The notes under the pieces were generated by a model. That model was not told the DNA's origin. It saw nothing but the letters and a program-made list of their open reading frames with translations, and did no database searches. A stretch of 64,000 nucleotides of DNA, taken from positions 1,847,501 through 1,911,500 of the forward strand of contig JAIQDT010000225.1 of assembly GCA_021521415.1 (NCBI GenBank). Direction: 5' to 3'. This document shows, piece after piece, positions 33,323 to 46,782 of this stretch. Source of the stretch: Bidens hawaiensis. Taxonomy: Eukaryota; Streptophyta; Magnoliopsida; Asterales; Asteraceae. Each line of letters opens with the position of its first letter. Position 1 is the stretch's first letter. Made by a program: the position numbers and the translations under genes.

Positions 33323-35308
33323 TAGACAAAATGCAACACTTTTTGACTTAAACCACTTTTCAATGACATTTCTAAGTTATGTATCAGTTCAGAACATAGT
33401 TTAAGAGAAAATGGTGCATTTAGAGATTAAATTTCAGTTATACTTCACTTCAAAACAATTTCTTTTATAAACTGAAAGGATCTCAGGCATGGGATCATAT
33501 TGACTAAGTAGCTTTCTCAATACTTCACTCTCAGCATTATTATGACAACTTAGATAGGTTAACAGCAGGTATAAACTTATCATGATTTTCATTTCTTTGG
33601 TGATATAATTAGGGTTCAATTTGAGCATAATGCAATAATGGTCAACACTGTGCTAAGATGCCTCATATCTCTTCTCAAAGCTTATTTGGCTTTCCCCAGA
33701 TCACCCCAATTTGACTCCAACCTCCTGTATTTGGTCAAAAATAGTTTTTGTATGACAGAACTTATTGTATTTTTAGACTTTTGATATTCAAACATGTATA
33801 GAGGTTGAACGTTGGACTTACAGTTAGCAACATGCCTTTCATTCAAGATGAGACAGATTTTGTCAACATCTTTGTAGTTCTTGTTGTAACCCTCTTGTTT
33901 GATAAAATATTTAAAACATTTATCAACTTTTGGTTGATTTATTCATTCTTCCCCTTGTTTTTGATATTTTCTCAAATTTTCTTAAAGCATGTTCTTTGTC
34001 ATATAAAAAATATGTTTCATTTTGGTTAACCAAATAACAACAGGCTCGTGTATGACAAGGTAATCACTTTTTGCCATATCATTCGGAGAGATCTATCTTG
34101 AGACATGCAAAACAACTATGCAACTCCACCTAAAGATTAGCATATTCATTATGTTTATATCACCTTAGATTTTACATCATCATGAGAAAGTAACCATACA
34201 TTTTAATGACTATACTAAGGTCTTTTTAGCCTATTAATTCCATATGATCAGCTAAGTAGGCAATGTACTATCATTTCCCTAAAACACAGTTTAATATTCA
34301 ATCACCCCAATATCTCTTTCTTATCAGGTTAATGGCTATCCTGTTTTGACCAAAAGTGGTCAATAGGACCAAACATACATGTGAATATATGTCCTGACAA
34401 AGTCAGAGTTATTGACATAGTTTTAAGTGAAGAAATAAGAAACAAGTCATAATTGCCCCAAATGCATTCAGTTTTCCGGTCAATGGCTATCCTTTGAATC
34501 TGTAGAGATTTAAGGACCAAACATACACAAGTGCATGTCCTTCTAACTGGGCAAATGACATAATTTTCAGCATAAATAACTACTTGAGACTTTCCCTTTT
34601 AAAAGAAACCTTTTTTTAAGCTTCTTAAAAGCTTGAACTGAATAATCTTATCATATTTCTACACCATTAGTCAACATGCTCATGTTTTGACCAAAATATA
34701 GTATTTATGCAAAATTCATTATAAATTTCATTGAATCACTTAATTTTGACATAAAACACATTTTGACACAAACAATTGCTTCACCTACTCAAATCTTAAT
34801 CATTCTTTCATCATCAAGAAAAACAGACTGTACTCACATTCAATGTCTATTCTATCTTAACAACTTCAGAAGATCAGATTAATAACATATTCAAGTAACC
34901 ATAAACATGTGATTACTCATGACATTATATAAGCAGTTAATCTCACCTAAACAGATCAAACTACTTATCAAAACATCAGATCAGTTAACATGATAGTCAA
35001 GAATTATCATCAATTTCAAACAAATTGCACAGATAGTTACTTAACCACCTATCAGTTAACTTCAAAACAGTGACATAATCAAAACATATTCAATAAACAT
35101 TCAGTTGAAACATATTCAATATGTGTAATCTCTAAGAAAATAATCAGTTATCACAGAGAGACACACATAGAGACTGTTAAGTCACATAACATAGAACATA
35201 CTCAGTAACATATTCAGCAACATATTCAGCAACATATTCAACATGTGTGACCTCTTCTAAAATATTCAAGTAGCACATAGAGGTACACAACCAAGCACAC
35301 ATCCTTAA
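33323..35308. other. Pol-env spacer of the inner element
   Basis: About 2 kb of AT-rich sequence colinear with 11,400-13,434. I see no supported gene. The 12-bp minisatellite is represented by about four units near 35,200. Confidence 0.6.
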
Positions 35309-38300
35309 TCAGATTTCATCAGAGTTGATCATTCCCAGGGCTTTCAAAAGAAAGTTGAACCTGGTTCTATCAAGTGGTTTGGTGAATAAGTCAGCCAGAT
35401 TATCACTTGTATCAACTCTTTGCATTTCAATCAAACCTTTTTCACTTTAATCTCTGATGAAGTGATGTCTGATTTCAATGTGCTTAGTCTTAGAATGTTG
35501 TACAGGATTCTTAACAGTAAAATATGCAGCAGTATTATCAATCAGAATAGGGGTGTTTAGAAAATTCAAACCATAATCCAGCATCTGATTCTGAATCCAG
35601 AGAACTTGTGCACAGCAGGCAGATGCAGCAACATATTCAGCTTCTGCAGTGGAGATTGACACTGTGGTCTGTTTCTTGCATTGCCATGACACTAGCCTTT
35701 CACCCAAAAACTGGCATCCCCCTGATGTTGACTTTCTACTCATATTGCATCCATCATAATCACTGTCTGTATATGCAATCAGATCAAAGGATTGGTTCTT
35801 TGGATACCAAATCCCTAAGTCTGGTCTTCCTTTCAAATATTTGAATATTCTTTTCACAGCATTCATGTGGGAGACTTTTGGATTTGATTGGAACCTAGCA
35901 CACACACACACAGCAAACATGATATCTGGCCTTGTTGCAGTCAGATACATCAGAGATCCAATCTTGGCTCTGTATTCATGTTCATCAACTGACTCCCCCT
36001 TTTCATCAGCTATCATCTTTTCTTTGGTGTCCATTGGAGTTGAGGCAGCCTTGTAATCATGACAGTTGAACTTATTCAAAATGTCCTGCACATACTTAGC
36101 TTGGTGAATGAAGATTCCTTCATCCTTTTGTTGAACTTGCAGTCCCAGAAAGAAATTCATTTCACCCATGGAACTCGTGCTGTACTTGGACTTCATCACC
36201 TCTTCAAACTCCAAACACATATTGTCATTTGTTGATCCAAAGATGATATCATCAACATAGACTTGTAAAAGCAGCAAATCTGACCCTTTTCTTCTGTAGA
36301 AGAGTGTCTTGTCAATGGCTCCCCTAGTGAAACCATTTTCAATAAGATGAGTTGACAGCTCATCATACCAAGCTCTAGGAGCCTGATGCAATCCATAGAG
36401 GGCTTTGTTTAACTTATACACCCTGTTTGGAAACATGGGATCCTCAAAACCTGGTGGTTGAGCCACATACACCTCTTCATCAATCTTTCCATTTAGGAAT
36501 GCAAACTTAACATCAAGCTGGAATACTTTAATGTTCTTTGAGGCAGCATATGCAAGAAAAATTCTTATGGCTTCCAGTCTTGCAACTGGTGCAAACACTT
36601 CCTCAAAGTCTATCCCTTCCTTTTGAAGACATCCCAGTGCTACAAGTCTAGCTTTGTTCTTAATCACCAAACCCCTTTCATCCATTTTGTTTCTGAAAAC
36701 CCACTTGGTTCCTATTGCATATCTGTCATATGGCTTGTCTACAAGGTCCCACACATGTAGATCTCTGAATTGGGCCAATTCCTCTTGCATTGCTTCTACC
36801 CAACTATTGTCTTTTAAAACTTGAGCTATGTTCTTTGGTTCTATTTGGGGTAGAAAGCAAGAGTAAAGACAGATGTTTGCAAATTCAGAATGACTTCTAG
36901 TAACTCTTTCATTTATGTCTCCAATGATGTTTTCAAAGGGATGATTCTTTTCAACATAAGGAGTTTGTATTATCATATTTGTAGACAAATTTGTGTCAAT
37001 ATTTGATTCATTGAGTTCAGGTTCTTCAATGATCAAATCAGCTTCTGCGTCATGAAACTCTGGTGCTTCATCATTGGTTTGTCCTGAAGTAGATGCACCA
37101 TTGTTTCCCAGATTCAAACTTTGAAACAAGTCTTGAAATCTTGTTGTGGAAGCATTCTCAACTTCATTTGATTGGTTGCTTGTGTCACTCCCATTCTGAA
37201 CATGATCATTTTGTACATAAGGACTATCTTGACTTGTCATTTCCTGATCTTGTTCAATGTCATTGTTTGAGGAGCTTTTCACAAAAGTGTATTCCTTTTC
37301 TTTCCTTGCAACCTTTTTCCACAATTCTTCCAAGTCCAGTTCATTCTTCTTATTTTCTTCAAGTACACTGGTCTTGTAGAATGTATCATCAAAGTCTTCA
37401 AAATAAATCTTGAATGACTTTATTAACTTTTCATGATCAAACAGCCATGTTGCACCACTGACTGTGTTGAATTGATTCTCATTAAAAATAATGTCAGATG
37501 ACTCTATCACACTCATGTGATCTTTCACATAAACTCTGTATGCCTTGGAGTGAGTAGAATATCCAACAAAGAAACAATCTAGTGACTTAGTTTGAAACTT
37601 GTTCAAATAGTCTCTAGTGTTCAATAAAAAACATTTGCAGCCAAAAGGCTTGAAGAACTTGATGTAAGGCTTTCTATTGTTGAAAATCTCATAAGGAGTT
37701 TTATCATGCCTTTTGTTCACAAGCACTCTGTTCTGAACATAACAAGCAGTGTTGATTGCTTCAGCCCAGAATGTGACAGGTAAGTTAGCATTAGCCAACA
37801 TGGTTCTTGCAGCTTCTATTAGTGTTCTGTTTCTCCTTTCTGCAACACCATTTTGTTCAGGAGTTCTTGGAGCTGAAAATTGTTGCATTATTCCTTTCAG
37901 AGCACAAAATTCTTCCATAACTCCATTCTTGAACTCAGTACCATTGTCACTTCTCATCCTCTTCACTTTCTTATTCAGTTTGTTTTCAATCATTGTAACA
38001 CAACCCTTAATCAACTGAGCTGTCTCATATTTGGTCCTTAGGAAATAAACCCAAGTATATCTTGAATACTCATCAATGATCACCAAACAGTATCTCTTCT
38101 TTCCAATACTTGGTACACTCACAGGACCAAAAAGATCCATGTGAAGTAACTCAAGTGGTTGATCAATTGAATTGATGAGCTTTGTCTTATGAGTAGACTT
38201 GTGTTGTTTTCCTTTTTGACATGAGTCACAGTGATCATCTAACTTGAATTCTTTTGTAGGCAAACCAATCACATGTTCACCCTTGACCAGTCTATTCATA

Positions 38301-38815
38301 TTCTTCAAGTTCACATGACACAACTTCCTAAGCCACAATTTAGCTTCATTTTCAGTGGCTTTGGAAACAAAACATGCACCACCTCTTGAAATAGCTTCTT
38401 TCATATTCAACTCATACAAGTTGCCATTTCTTGGTGCCATCATCATAATCATTTCAGGTGGGATCACAAACTCAGGTTTTAAGATGAAACAATGAGAATC
38501 ATCAAAACTGACTTTGTAACCCTTATCACACATTTGAGATATACTCAACAAATTGAATTGTAGTCCCTCAACATGAAAGACATTGTCAAAAGACACCTTC
38601 TCATTTGTCAATATCCCTTTACCCACAATCTTTCCACAATTTTCGTCACTCCCAAAGGCAACTGGACCCTCATATTTCTCTACATAATTCACAAGTGACC
38701 TCTTGTCACAAGTCATGTGCCTAGAACAGCCACTATCCATATACCATATATCATTCAATGGAGTGGCCTGTTCCTGCACAAAGAGAAATTTGATTAGTTC
38801 AGTGATGAGATGCAA
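35309..38815 (-). pseudogene. pol of the inner element: protease, integrase, RT, RNase H
   Basis: One open frame runs from 38,815 to 35,447 and encodes protease ([12 protein letters not shown]), integrase zinc site (LCHVN...CDSCQKGK), catalytic core ([27 protein letters not shown]), RT ([20 protein letters not shown] near 36,250) and RNase H ([24 protein letters not shown]). The final 45 codons of RNase H (VDTSDNLADLFTKPL) are cut off by a TAA at 35,447-35,449 where the outer copy has a Cys codon. The first integrase zinc His is also altered (LWLRKLCH against LWHRKLCH in the outer copy). It is the best-preserved pol of the family here but probably inactive. The pol frame overlaps the gag end, with a candidate splice acceptor at 38,774. 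Confidence 0.85.
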
Positions 38816-41800
38816 GCTTCATCAACTTGCAACTTATCAGTGTCAATTTCAGTGGCAGCTTGGGAAGTGAGTGTTGAAGGTTCAAGATCTTCATGAGTGA
38901 TTTCCAAGTTGTCTGAATGGTCAGTTTCATAACCACACTCTCTTGGTGTTTTAACAAGTGAAGCTGAAATGTTAAGCTCAACTACGTCAGTCATCTTCTC
39001 TTGTAAGACATAGTCCTTAGTTTCTGAGAAGTCTCTTACATCAGTCACAGCTTCAACTTTAGCTTCAGTTCTAGGTTTCCATGTGAAACCTTGTGGTTCA
39101 TATCCATGTTTTAACAAGAACTTTTCCTCACCAGTGAGTACAGCTTGTTTCTTTCTTTGATATATTGTTTTTCTTCTTGATTTCTCACTACCTGATGATT
39201 CTTGTGACTCATCAGACTTGACTGAATGAGTATTTTTGGTAAATTTCAATGACTGGTTCTCCATTATCACCTGCTTTTGCTTCTGAGGTGATTTACTTCT
39301 TCTCACATTCTCAGTCATTTGCTTCTTCTTCTTTGTCTCAGCCTTCACTTCAACTCTTGTCTCTATGCTATTCACATTTCCCTTTCCCAGATATATGGCA
39401 TACTTCTCTTTGTACAAAACAAAGTCTTGACCAAACTTTGTTCCATTTGGGACATGAAATGGCTGAAACTTGAGTCTCTCATTAGATGAATCAGTATGGT
39501 GTCCATATTCATCACACTTTCTACACCACACCTTTCTTTTGAACATCTCATGTTCTTTTGGCCTCCTGAATCTTTCACTTGGTTTGGGCTCTCTCATACC
39601 AATTGTCTTTTTGTTTTTCAGATTTTCAAAATCAATTGAGAATGGAACAAACTCAGCCATTCTGATGTCACTTCTTTCCACATTCCCTTTAACAAAGACA
39701 ACCTTTTTCAAATTCAGTGGTTGATCATCTTCATTCTCTCTCTATCTTGACCTCCTTCTTTCATATTCCTCAACAGTTTCTACCTCACCTACATCAAAGT
39801 CTTCAACACTTGAAAAAATAGGATAAATAGGAGTAATATATTCTATATCCATTTCTTCCTTATTTACCTTCTTTTTCTTGTTCTTTTACAATTTTTCCAA
39901 AAACTTTTTGCTTGGAGGTCTGACAGCATTGTAACGCACATTCTTCTTTTCACCAATGTCAAAAGAAACATGTTCTCTTTTCATTTGCTCATTCATTCTT
40001 TTCATTTTATATGTAACCGGAGGATACTTTGGAAGTTGATCAACAGATTCAGGCTTTCTATATTTTCTTCCTTTTTCAGCAGCTTGAATTTCCTTTTCAG
40101 TTATTTGATCACTCAAATCACTCAGATCATCTTGATCCAACTCATCTGAATCAAAGTCATCTTCAGAGACTTGAACTCCAATTGACTTTTCTTGCTTTAG
40201 TTCTTTCTTCATAACAAATTCACCATCTTCACTCACCTCAACATTCTTGTACAAATCTGCAACATCTTCTTTGTCTTGAAACACATCTTTGAATTGTTGT
40301 AGATATGCACTTCTCTTCTCTTTGTCAACTTTAGGCATAAAGTTGTTGTTGAATGGTGGTGGAACAGCCTTGTACTTTTCATCTTCTTTTACTTTATTCA
40401 GAATTCCACAAATGTTTCCAGTTGAAACTAAGTTCTTTAGGAATTCATTTTCGGTTTGCATCTTTGTATTCAGAACCTTTTCATCAATCACCATCTTCTT
40501 CAACCCACTAATCTCAGTTGTGAATCTTGTTTGAGCTCTATAGCTATTCATACAATCCTCTTCCAAACTTTTCATTCTTTCCTCACTAACAATCTCACTT
40601 GCCTCATAAGCATTGATAATGCTTTGCTTCTTAAAACACTCACTTTCCAGCTTACCAACCTTTTCTTTTAATTCATTGACAAGTTTAAGTAAATCAGCAA
40701 TAGGATCAGAATGTACCTTAGATGAAGATGCAGAGTCTATGGCCATGAATGCCACATTAGCTCTTCTGATATCATCTGCTATATCTTCCTCATGGTTACT
40801 CCAGTCAAAGCTTCCCTCATGCTGAGTAGTTACTGCCATATTGCCTTGATTTCTTGGTTGATTTTGGTTTGCTGGAATGTTGTTAGTTGCAGGGTTTTGA
40901 ACAGCTTGATTCTGATTGTTGTTCATTTGATATACTTGATTCTGATTCATACCCTGCTGGTTGTTCATCTGAGGCTGATAGTGGTTGTTAGAATTGGGAT
41001 TGAAGTTGTTGTTTGGATGGAAGTTGTTATTTGGGTGGAAGTTGTTGTTGTTGTTGGGATTGAAGCTTTGGTTATTGTTGAAGTTCTGCTGGTTGTTGTT
41101 TCTTTGCACATTCTGCTGGTACTGTTGTTGGTTTCTAGGCTGTTGGAACTGATTGACTTGAAAGTTCCTTGGCATAATGCACTCTCTTGCAAAATGTTCA
41201 GGCTGTTGACAGTTGTAGCAGATAGCCTTGGACTTGTCAAATCCTATTCTCTCATTTGGACCAGAAACTAGTGATCTACCAGTTCTATTGTACAGTCTCT
41301 TGCTTCTTAATGCCAACATTGCAGCTTGCCATTTGAGATCCATGTCTTCAAGGTCATCAGCATCTATTTGTTCCAAATCATCCTGCACTACACTTGTGTG
41401 AATCAAGTTTTTGGCCACAAATGCATTGTAGGATTCAGTGAACATAGACATTAGGGCTTGTGCATCACTCCCTTGAACATGCCCTGCACCAGCACTTTGA
41501 GCTTTTCCATTTCCCACAGAGGCTGAATCATCATCAATCAATTAAACATTAAACCTCTGTTGACCACCTTGACTGCTTGAACCACCTCCAATGAATGACC
41601 TAGGAGTCTCATTGTTGTGATCACTTGGTTCTTCAATGATGGGAATTTGTTGTTGATTCTTTGTTGTAAGATTCCCCATTGGAGCAATTAAAGCATTTGA
41701 CACATTGAAACTTGGTTTATCTTCCTTGATCATTTCATTCTCAATCATTTCAAGTTCAGCAGCTTGAAGAAAACATACTACATCATCCAATTTCAATTCA

Positions 41801-42369
41801 TTGAAATTTTGCTTTTGAAGGATGAATTTGCAAGCAGTATACCATTCTTTTGGCATTGAGTTGAGCAACTTTGTATTCAAATCAAAGTCAGTCATTACAT
41901 AATCAGTTGTTCTCAACTCATTCACAATACTCAGAAAACGTTCTAGTATTGATTTCAACCTTTCTCCATCTTTATACTTGAACCTTTCGAACTGTTGCTT
42001 CAATCTTTGCTTCTTAATGTTCTCCAATTCAGTGTTCCCTTCATACATCTCAAGGCTTGCATCATACATTGCCTTAGCACTTTGATGATGTGCAACCTTT
42101 GTGAGGATTTCTCAAGACAGACCAAGTTTGAGCATAGCCAATGCTCTGTCATCAACCTTTCTCATTCTCTCTCTGACAGCATCAATAGCATTTGCATTAG
42201 CACCTTCTACAACAGCAGCTTGTGGACCATTCTTGATAGAATTCCAAATATCCACATCATTATAACAAACAGCAGCCTCAAGAAGCACTTTCCACTTGGC
42301 AAAGTTCTCCTGACCATACAATCTTGGTATCTTATTAGTAGACACCTCTTGTTCCTCATATCCAGACAT
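38794..42369 (-). pseudogene. Long gag of the inner element with two CCHC knuckles
   Basis: About 1,190 codons, unusually long for copia. Starts MSGYEEQEVSTNK at 42,369. The capsid-like head includes KIPRLYGQENF and PKEWYTACKFILQK. The first knuckle, CYNCQQPEHFAREC, is near 41,190-41,220. A long Asn/Gln-rich low-complexity stretch follows (about 40,850-41,170), then a coiled-coil part, then a second knuckle, CRKCDEYGHHTDSS (last Cys changed to Ser), near 39,480-39,525, about 560 residues after the first. It ends SSLN and TAA at 38,794. Lesions: frame break near 42,110, TAA near 41,542, TAA near 39,886 and TAG near 39,745. Confidence 0.85.
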
Positions 42370-42656
42370 TTTCTTAAATTAAAAGTTAAGTTCTTATAAA
42401 AAAAAAGAGTAAAACAATCAGATCTGAGAATAAATTCTGAGATCTGAGTTGTCTGATATGAATAGACCAAGATTCAACAATAAAAATCAAAGGTTTAAGT
42501 GAAATAAGGAAAAGAAAACACCTAAAACTTGTAGATCTGGAAGAAAAATGAAGAACAGAGCTTCTGACGTCACAAATCAATCGAACAGTGCTCTGCTTAC
42601 GTCATTCTTCTTCAAAACTTAATCAGCAACAATCTTTCTAAAAATAGCAGCAACAA

Positions 42657-42668
42657 GCTCTGATACCA
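42657..42668 (-). other. Primer binding site of the inner element
   Basis: TGGTATCAGAGC on the minus strand, two bases from LTR D at 42,671. The 42,370-42,656 stretch is the leader. Confidence 0.9.
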
Positions 42669-42670
42669 CT

Positions 42671-43919
42671 TGTCAGGGTCCCAACTTTCAATGAATGGTC
42701 GATTCGGATCGGATCTTCAATCAATCATGTCATAACTCACACAAAATTAATCGTGTTGACAAGCGAGTTAATGACGGGTTACTATGTTTAGAAAGATGAC
42801 CGTTTGTGAAAGGCGGAATCAATAACAAACATACGGTTGCAATGAATATTCAATGACAGAAGACACACACCGGATTCACTCAAAAGATTTCCATTTATAC
42901 AATGTTTATCATACAAAAGGATAATCGATTAGGGTTTAGAAGGAATCCTAGGACAGCCGTCACACACAAAATATTCTCTCAATTAATGTGTCGGTCTTAT
43001 CCGTATTGTGCTCTCTCATTTTCCGTCCTCTCCTTCTCTTGGCGGCGTGCCCTAATTATTCTATTTATAGGCCTGCCAACCTAAGACATCTGTCATTCCT
43101 TCTAGAAACCCTATCCGATAGTACATATTCAATTTACATATTCAAAAATATACTAAGTGTAAAACAAGTCTTCCGGGTAGGCTTTTCATTAAACTTCAGT
43201 CTCCGAGTATGCAGTGTACTCGGCCTTCCTTGAGACTTGGTAAACATAGAAGTGTACTCGGAATCAGTTTCCGGGTAGACTTTACTTAAAGAATTTTTTA
43301 CCAAGTAAAATATTCACCGAGTAGACTTCAATCTTCTTGGCTTATCAAACTTTGCTCGACAAATCCTTACGAGCAACCCTGTTCTTCTATGGTCCTGTTC
43401 CGCTCATTGTCAGTTGAACAACTTATTGATAAGGCGTACTCGGGAATACATACCTTACTTGAGCAGAACCTTACTCGAGATAACTTAAAGATATTCTATT
43501 AACTCATCAAGTATACTCGGACCATAATTATTAAAGAATACCTTGCCCGGTCTTCCAAATACTTGGCTTCATGGACTTGGTTGACCATACCTTACTCGGA
43601 AGAGTAAAATACTTGGTCTTGAAGAACAATCCTGCTTGACAAAGTGAACCTTGCTCGGATATGCCAAATTAATGAACCTTACTCGGGAAAACACTAAAAA
43701 GCATACCTTGCTCGGATATCCACTTAAGAAGACTATTAGAAGTAAACCTTGCCCGGGAGGCAAAATCTCGTACTCGGCTAAGTAAAAGCTTAGTCGAAGG
43801 TCCAAGGTGTGCTCGGATTAAATACTTAGCAGTTTCTGAGGAGGTTGAGAAGATTCCAATCTTCCAAATTCTTCGTTTAGGTCAAATCTCCTCATTTGGG
43901 TCAAACTCTTGACCCAACA
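42671..43919 (-). repeat. LTR D, complete long-type 5' LTR (1,249 bp)
   Basis: TGTCAGGG and ACCCAACA ends on the plus strand. Contains the 83-bp segment absent from LTRs B and C. Its right end is followed by the CCTTT duplication in outer gag. Confidence 0.9.
43061..43070 (-). promoter_or_regulatory. TATA box of LTR D
   Basis: CTATAAATAG on the minus strand. CTCGG/CCCGG motifs are dense upstream (43,200-43,820). The equivalent box is at 27,706-27,715 in LTR C, 26,286-26,295 in the truncated LTR and 3,995-4,000 in LTR B. Confidence 0.75.
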
Positions 43920-43924
43920 CCTTT
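43920..43924. repeat. Target-site duplication CCTTT, right copy
   Basis: Pairs with 25,891-25,895. Confidence 0.95.
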
Positions 43925-46782
43925 TGCAACAAACCTTGCGTTTGAAAACTTCATGTTCTTTTGGTTTCTTGAATCTTTCACTTGGCTTAGGTGAATTGAC
44001 TCCTAAAGTTTTCTGATTTTTCAACCCATCAAAGTTAATTGAAAAAGGAACAAATTCCTCAATCTTGATGTCTTGTCTTTCAACATTGCTTTTGACAAAG
44101 ACAATCTTCTTCATAATCATATGTTCTTCATCACTGCTTTCTCTAACCCTTGACTGTCTTTTCTCATATTCTTCCATTGTCTCCACTTCTCCAACATCCA
44201 ACACTTCATGACTAGAAAAGATTGGATAAACTGGGATAAAGTTTTCTGTATCAATCTTTTCATTCTCCTTCTTCTTCTTGTTGTTCTGCTTTATCCTATT
44301 CAATACAGTCTTGCTTGGAGGTCTAACTGCATTGTAGTTTATCTTCCTTCTTTCACAAATGTCAAAAGAGACATGTTCCCTTTTAATGTTGTCCTTTTGC
44401 TTCTTTGATTTTGATGGGACTGGTGGATACTTTGGAAGCTTGTCAACAGATTCAGGTTTTTTATACTTTCTCCCTCTTTCAGCAGCTTGAATTTCCTTTT
44501 CAGTAATTTGATCACTTAAATCACTAAGATCATCTTGATCCAACTCATCTGAATCAAAGTCATCCTCAGAGACTTGAACTCCAATTGACTTTTCCAATTT
44601 TCACTTCTTTCTTAATCACAAACTCTCCATCTTCATTCACTTCTACCTTTTTGTTTAAATCAACAAATTCTTCCCTGTCTTGAAAGACATCTTTGAATTG
44701 TTGAAAGTATGCATCTCTCTTCTCTTTGTCAACTTTTGGCATGAAGTTGTTGTTGAATGGAGGTGGAACTGTCTTGTATTTGTCATGTTCTTTCACTTGA
44801 TTCGGTATTCCACATATGTTGCCAGTTGAGACCAAATTCTTAAGAAATTCAGTTTCAATCTTTAGTCTTGTGTTTTGCACCTTTTCTTCAATCAACAATT
44901 TTTTCAAACCATCAATCTCAGTGATGTATCTTGTTTGAGATCTATAAATGACCATACAATCATCTTCAAGGCTCTTAATCTTTTCATCACTTATCATCTC
45001 ACTTGCCTCATACTCATTTATGATACTTTGTTTTCTGAAACACTCACCTTCCAGCTTACCTACATTTGTTTTTAGTTCACTAATAAGTTCATTTAAATCA
45101 ACTGTATGAGCAGAGTGTACCTGAGAGAAGGTTCCCTTTTCTTTCTCAATTATGGCCATGAATGCCACATTTGCCTTTTTGATGTCATCAGCAATATCCT
45201 CCTCATGACTGCTCCAATCAAAGCTTCCTTCATGTTGTGTAGTCACTGCCACATTTCCTTGATTTCGGATCTGATTTTGATTTGCTGGAACAGTGTTGTT
45301 TTGACTACTTTGAGTTACTTGAAGGTTTTGATTGTGATTCATTTGAGGTTGAAAGCCTTGAGTCTGTTGCATATTCTGTTGTTGATTGTTCATTTGAGAC
45401 TGAAAGTTGTTGAAGTTTGGATTGTAACTATTGTTGTTATTGAAATTGTTCATCTGATTGCTGTTGTTGTTGAATCTTGGCTGATTTTGCTGGTAATGCT
45501 GTTGACCTCTAGATTGATTGTGTTGATATTGAGGCTGACCTCCTGGTTGTTGATTCTGAAATTGATTCATCTGATAATTTCTTGGTTGATTGCATTCTCT
45601 TGCAAATTGACCAGGTTGCTGACAATTGTAGCATATTGCTTTTGACTTGTCAAACCCAATCCTGTCATTTGGACCAGAAACCAGAGATCTACCAGTTCTG
45701 TTGTACAGCCTTTTACTTCTCAAACCCAACATTGCAGCTTGCCATTTCAAATCCATGTCTTCTAAGTCATCTGCATCAATTTTTTCTAAATCATCTTGAA
45801 CCACACTTGTGTGAATCATGTTCTTTGCAACAAATGCATTATAAGACTCAGTGAACATAGACAGCAATGCTTGTGTTTCATTGTTTTTAACATGTCCTGT
45901 TACAGGGTTAGTAACATTTCCATTGGACATAGAGGCAGAGTCAGAATCATCAATTAGTTGCACATTGAACCTCTGCTGATTTCCTTGAGTACTTGTACAA
46001 CCCCCAATGAAAGACTCTGGAGACACAACATTATGTTCAGCAGGTTCTTCTATGATGGGAATTTGTTGTTGGTTCTTTGTTGATAGGTTTCCCATAGGTG
46101 CAATTAAGGCATTTGAAATGTTGAAGCTTGGTCTATCTTCCTTGATCATTTCATTTTCAATCATTTCAAGTTCAGCAGCTTGAAGAAAACATACCACATC
46201 ATTCAATTTCAATTCATTGAAATTCTGCTTTTGAAGGATGAATTTGCAAGCAGTATACCATTCTTTTGGCATTGAGTTGAGCAACTTTGTATTCAAATCA
46301 AAGTCAGTCATTACATAATCTGTTGTTCTCAAATCATTCACAATACTTAGAAATCGTTCTAGTATTGATTTCAACCTTTCTCCATCTCTATACTTGAACC
46401 TTTCCAACTGTTGCTTCATCTTTGCTTCTTTATGTTCTTCTGTTCAGTATTCCCTTCATACATTTCAAGGATGGCATCATACATTTGTTTGGCTGTTGTG
46501 TGATGAGCCACCTTGGTCAGAATCTCCCAAGACAAACCTAGCTTAATCATAGCTAAGGCTTTGTCATCTACCTTCCTCATTTTCTCTTACAGCAGCAGTT
46601 GCAGTAGCATTTGCACCTTCTTCAGCAGCAGTTTGTGGACCATTCTTGATGGAGTTCCACATGCCAATGTCATTGTAGCATACGGCTGCTTCAAAGAGTA
46701 CCTTCCATTTGATAAAGTTTTCCTGTCCATACAACCTAGGTATCTTGTTAGTAGACACCTCTTGTTCCTCATATCCAGACAT
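43920..46782 (-). pseudogene. gag of the outer element, N-terminal and central part
   Basis: Starts MSGYEEQEVSTNKIPRLYG at 46,782. Covers the head region, the first CCHC knuckle (CYNCQQPGQFAREC near 45,600-45,640), an Asn/Gln-rich stretch (45,260-45,590) and the coiled-coil and acidic linker (SEDDFDSDELDQDDLSDLSDQ). It stops at CKRC, where the 18-kb element is inserted. The remainder of the second knuckle is at 25,168-25,895. Frameshifts lie near 46,590, 46,425 and 44,590. The sequence is diverged from the inner gag, consistent with a separate subfamily. Confidence 0.85.

Larger units (their letters stand above)
25896..43919 (-). mobile_element. Inner three-LTR Sirevirus-like element (18.0 kb) nested in outer gag
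   Basis: From its 5' end (right): LTR D, PBS, gag, pol, spacer, env-like ORF, PPT, LTR C, PBS, gag fragment, truncated LTR. The outermost LTRs are both long type and are bounded by the 5-bp duplication CCTTT, so they are the original pair. The internal LTR C is the short type and comes with a gag fragment carrying two nonsense codons, as does LTR B. The left unit lost everything between gag and the LTR at 26,380. Coding regions are all broken. Confidence 0.85.
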
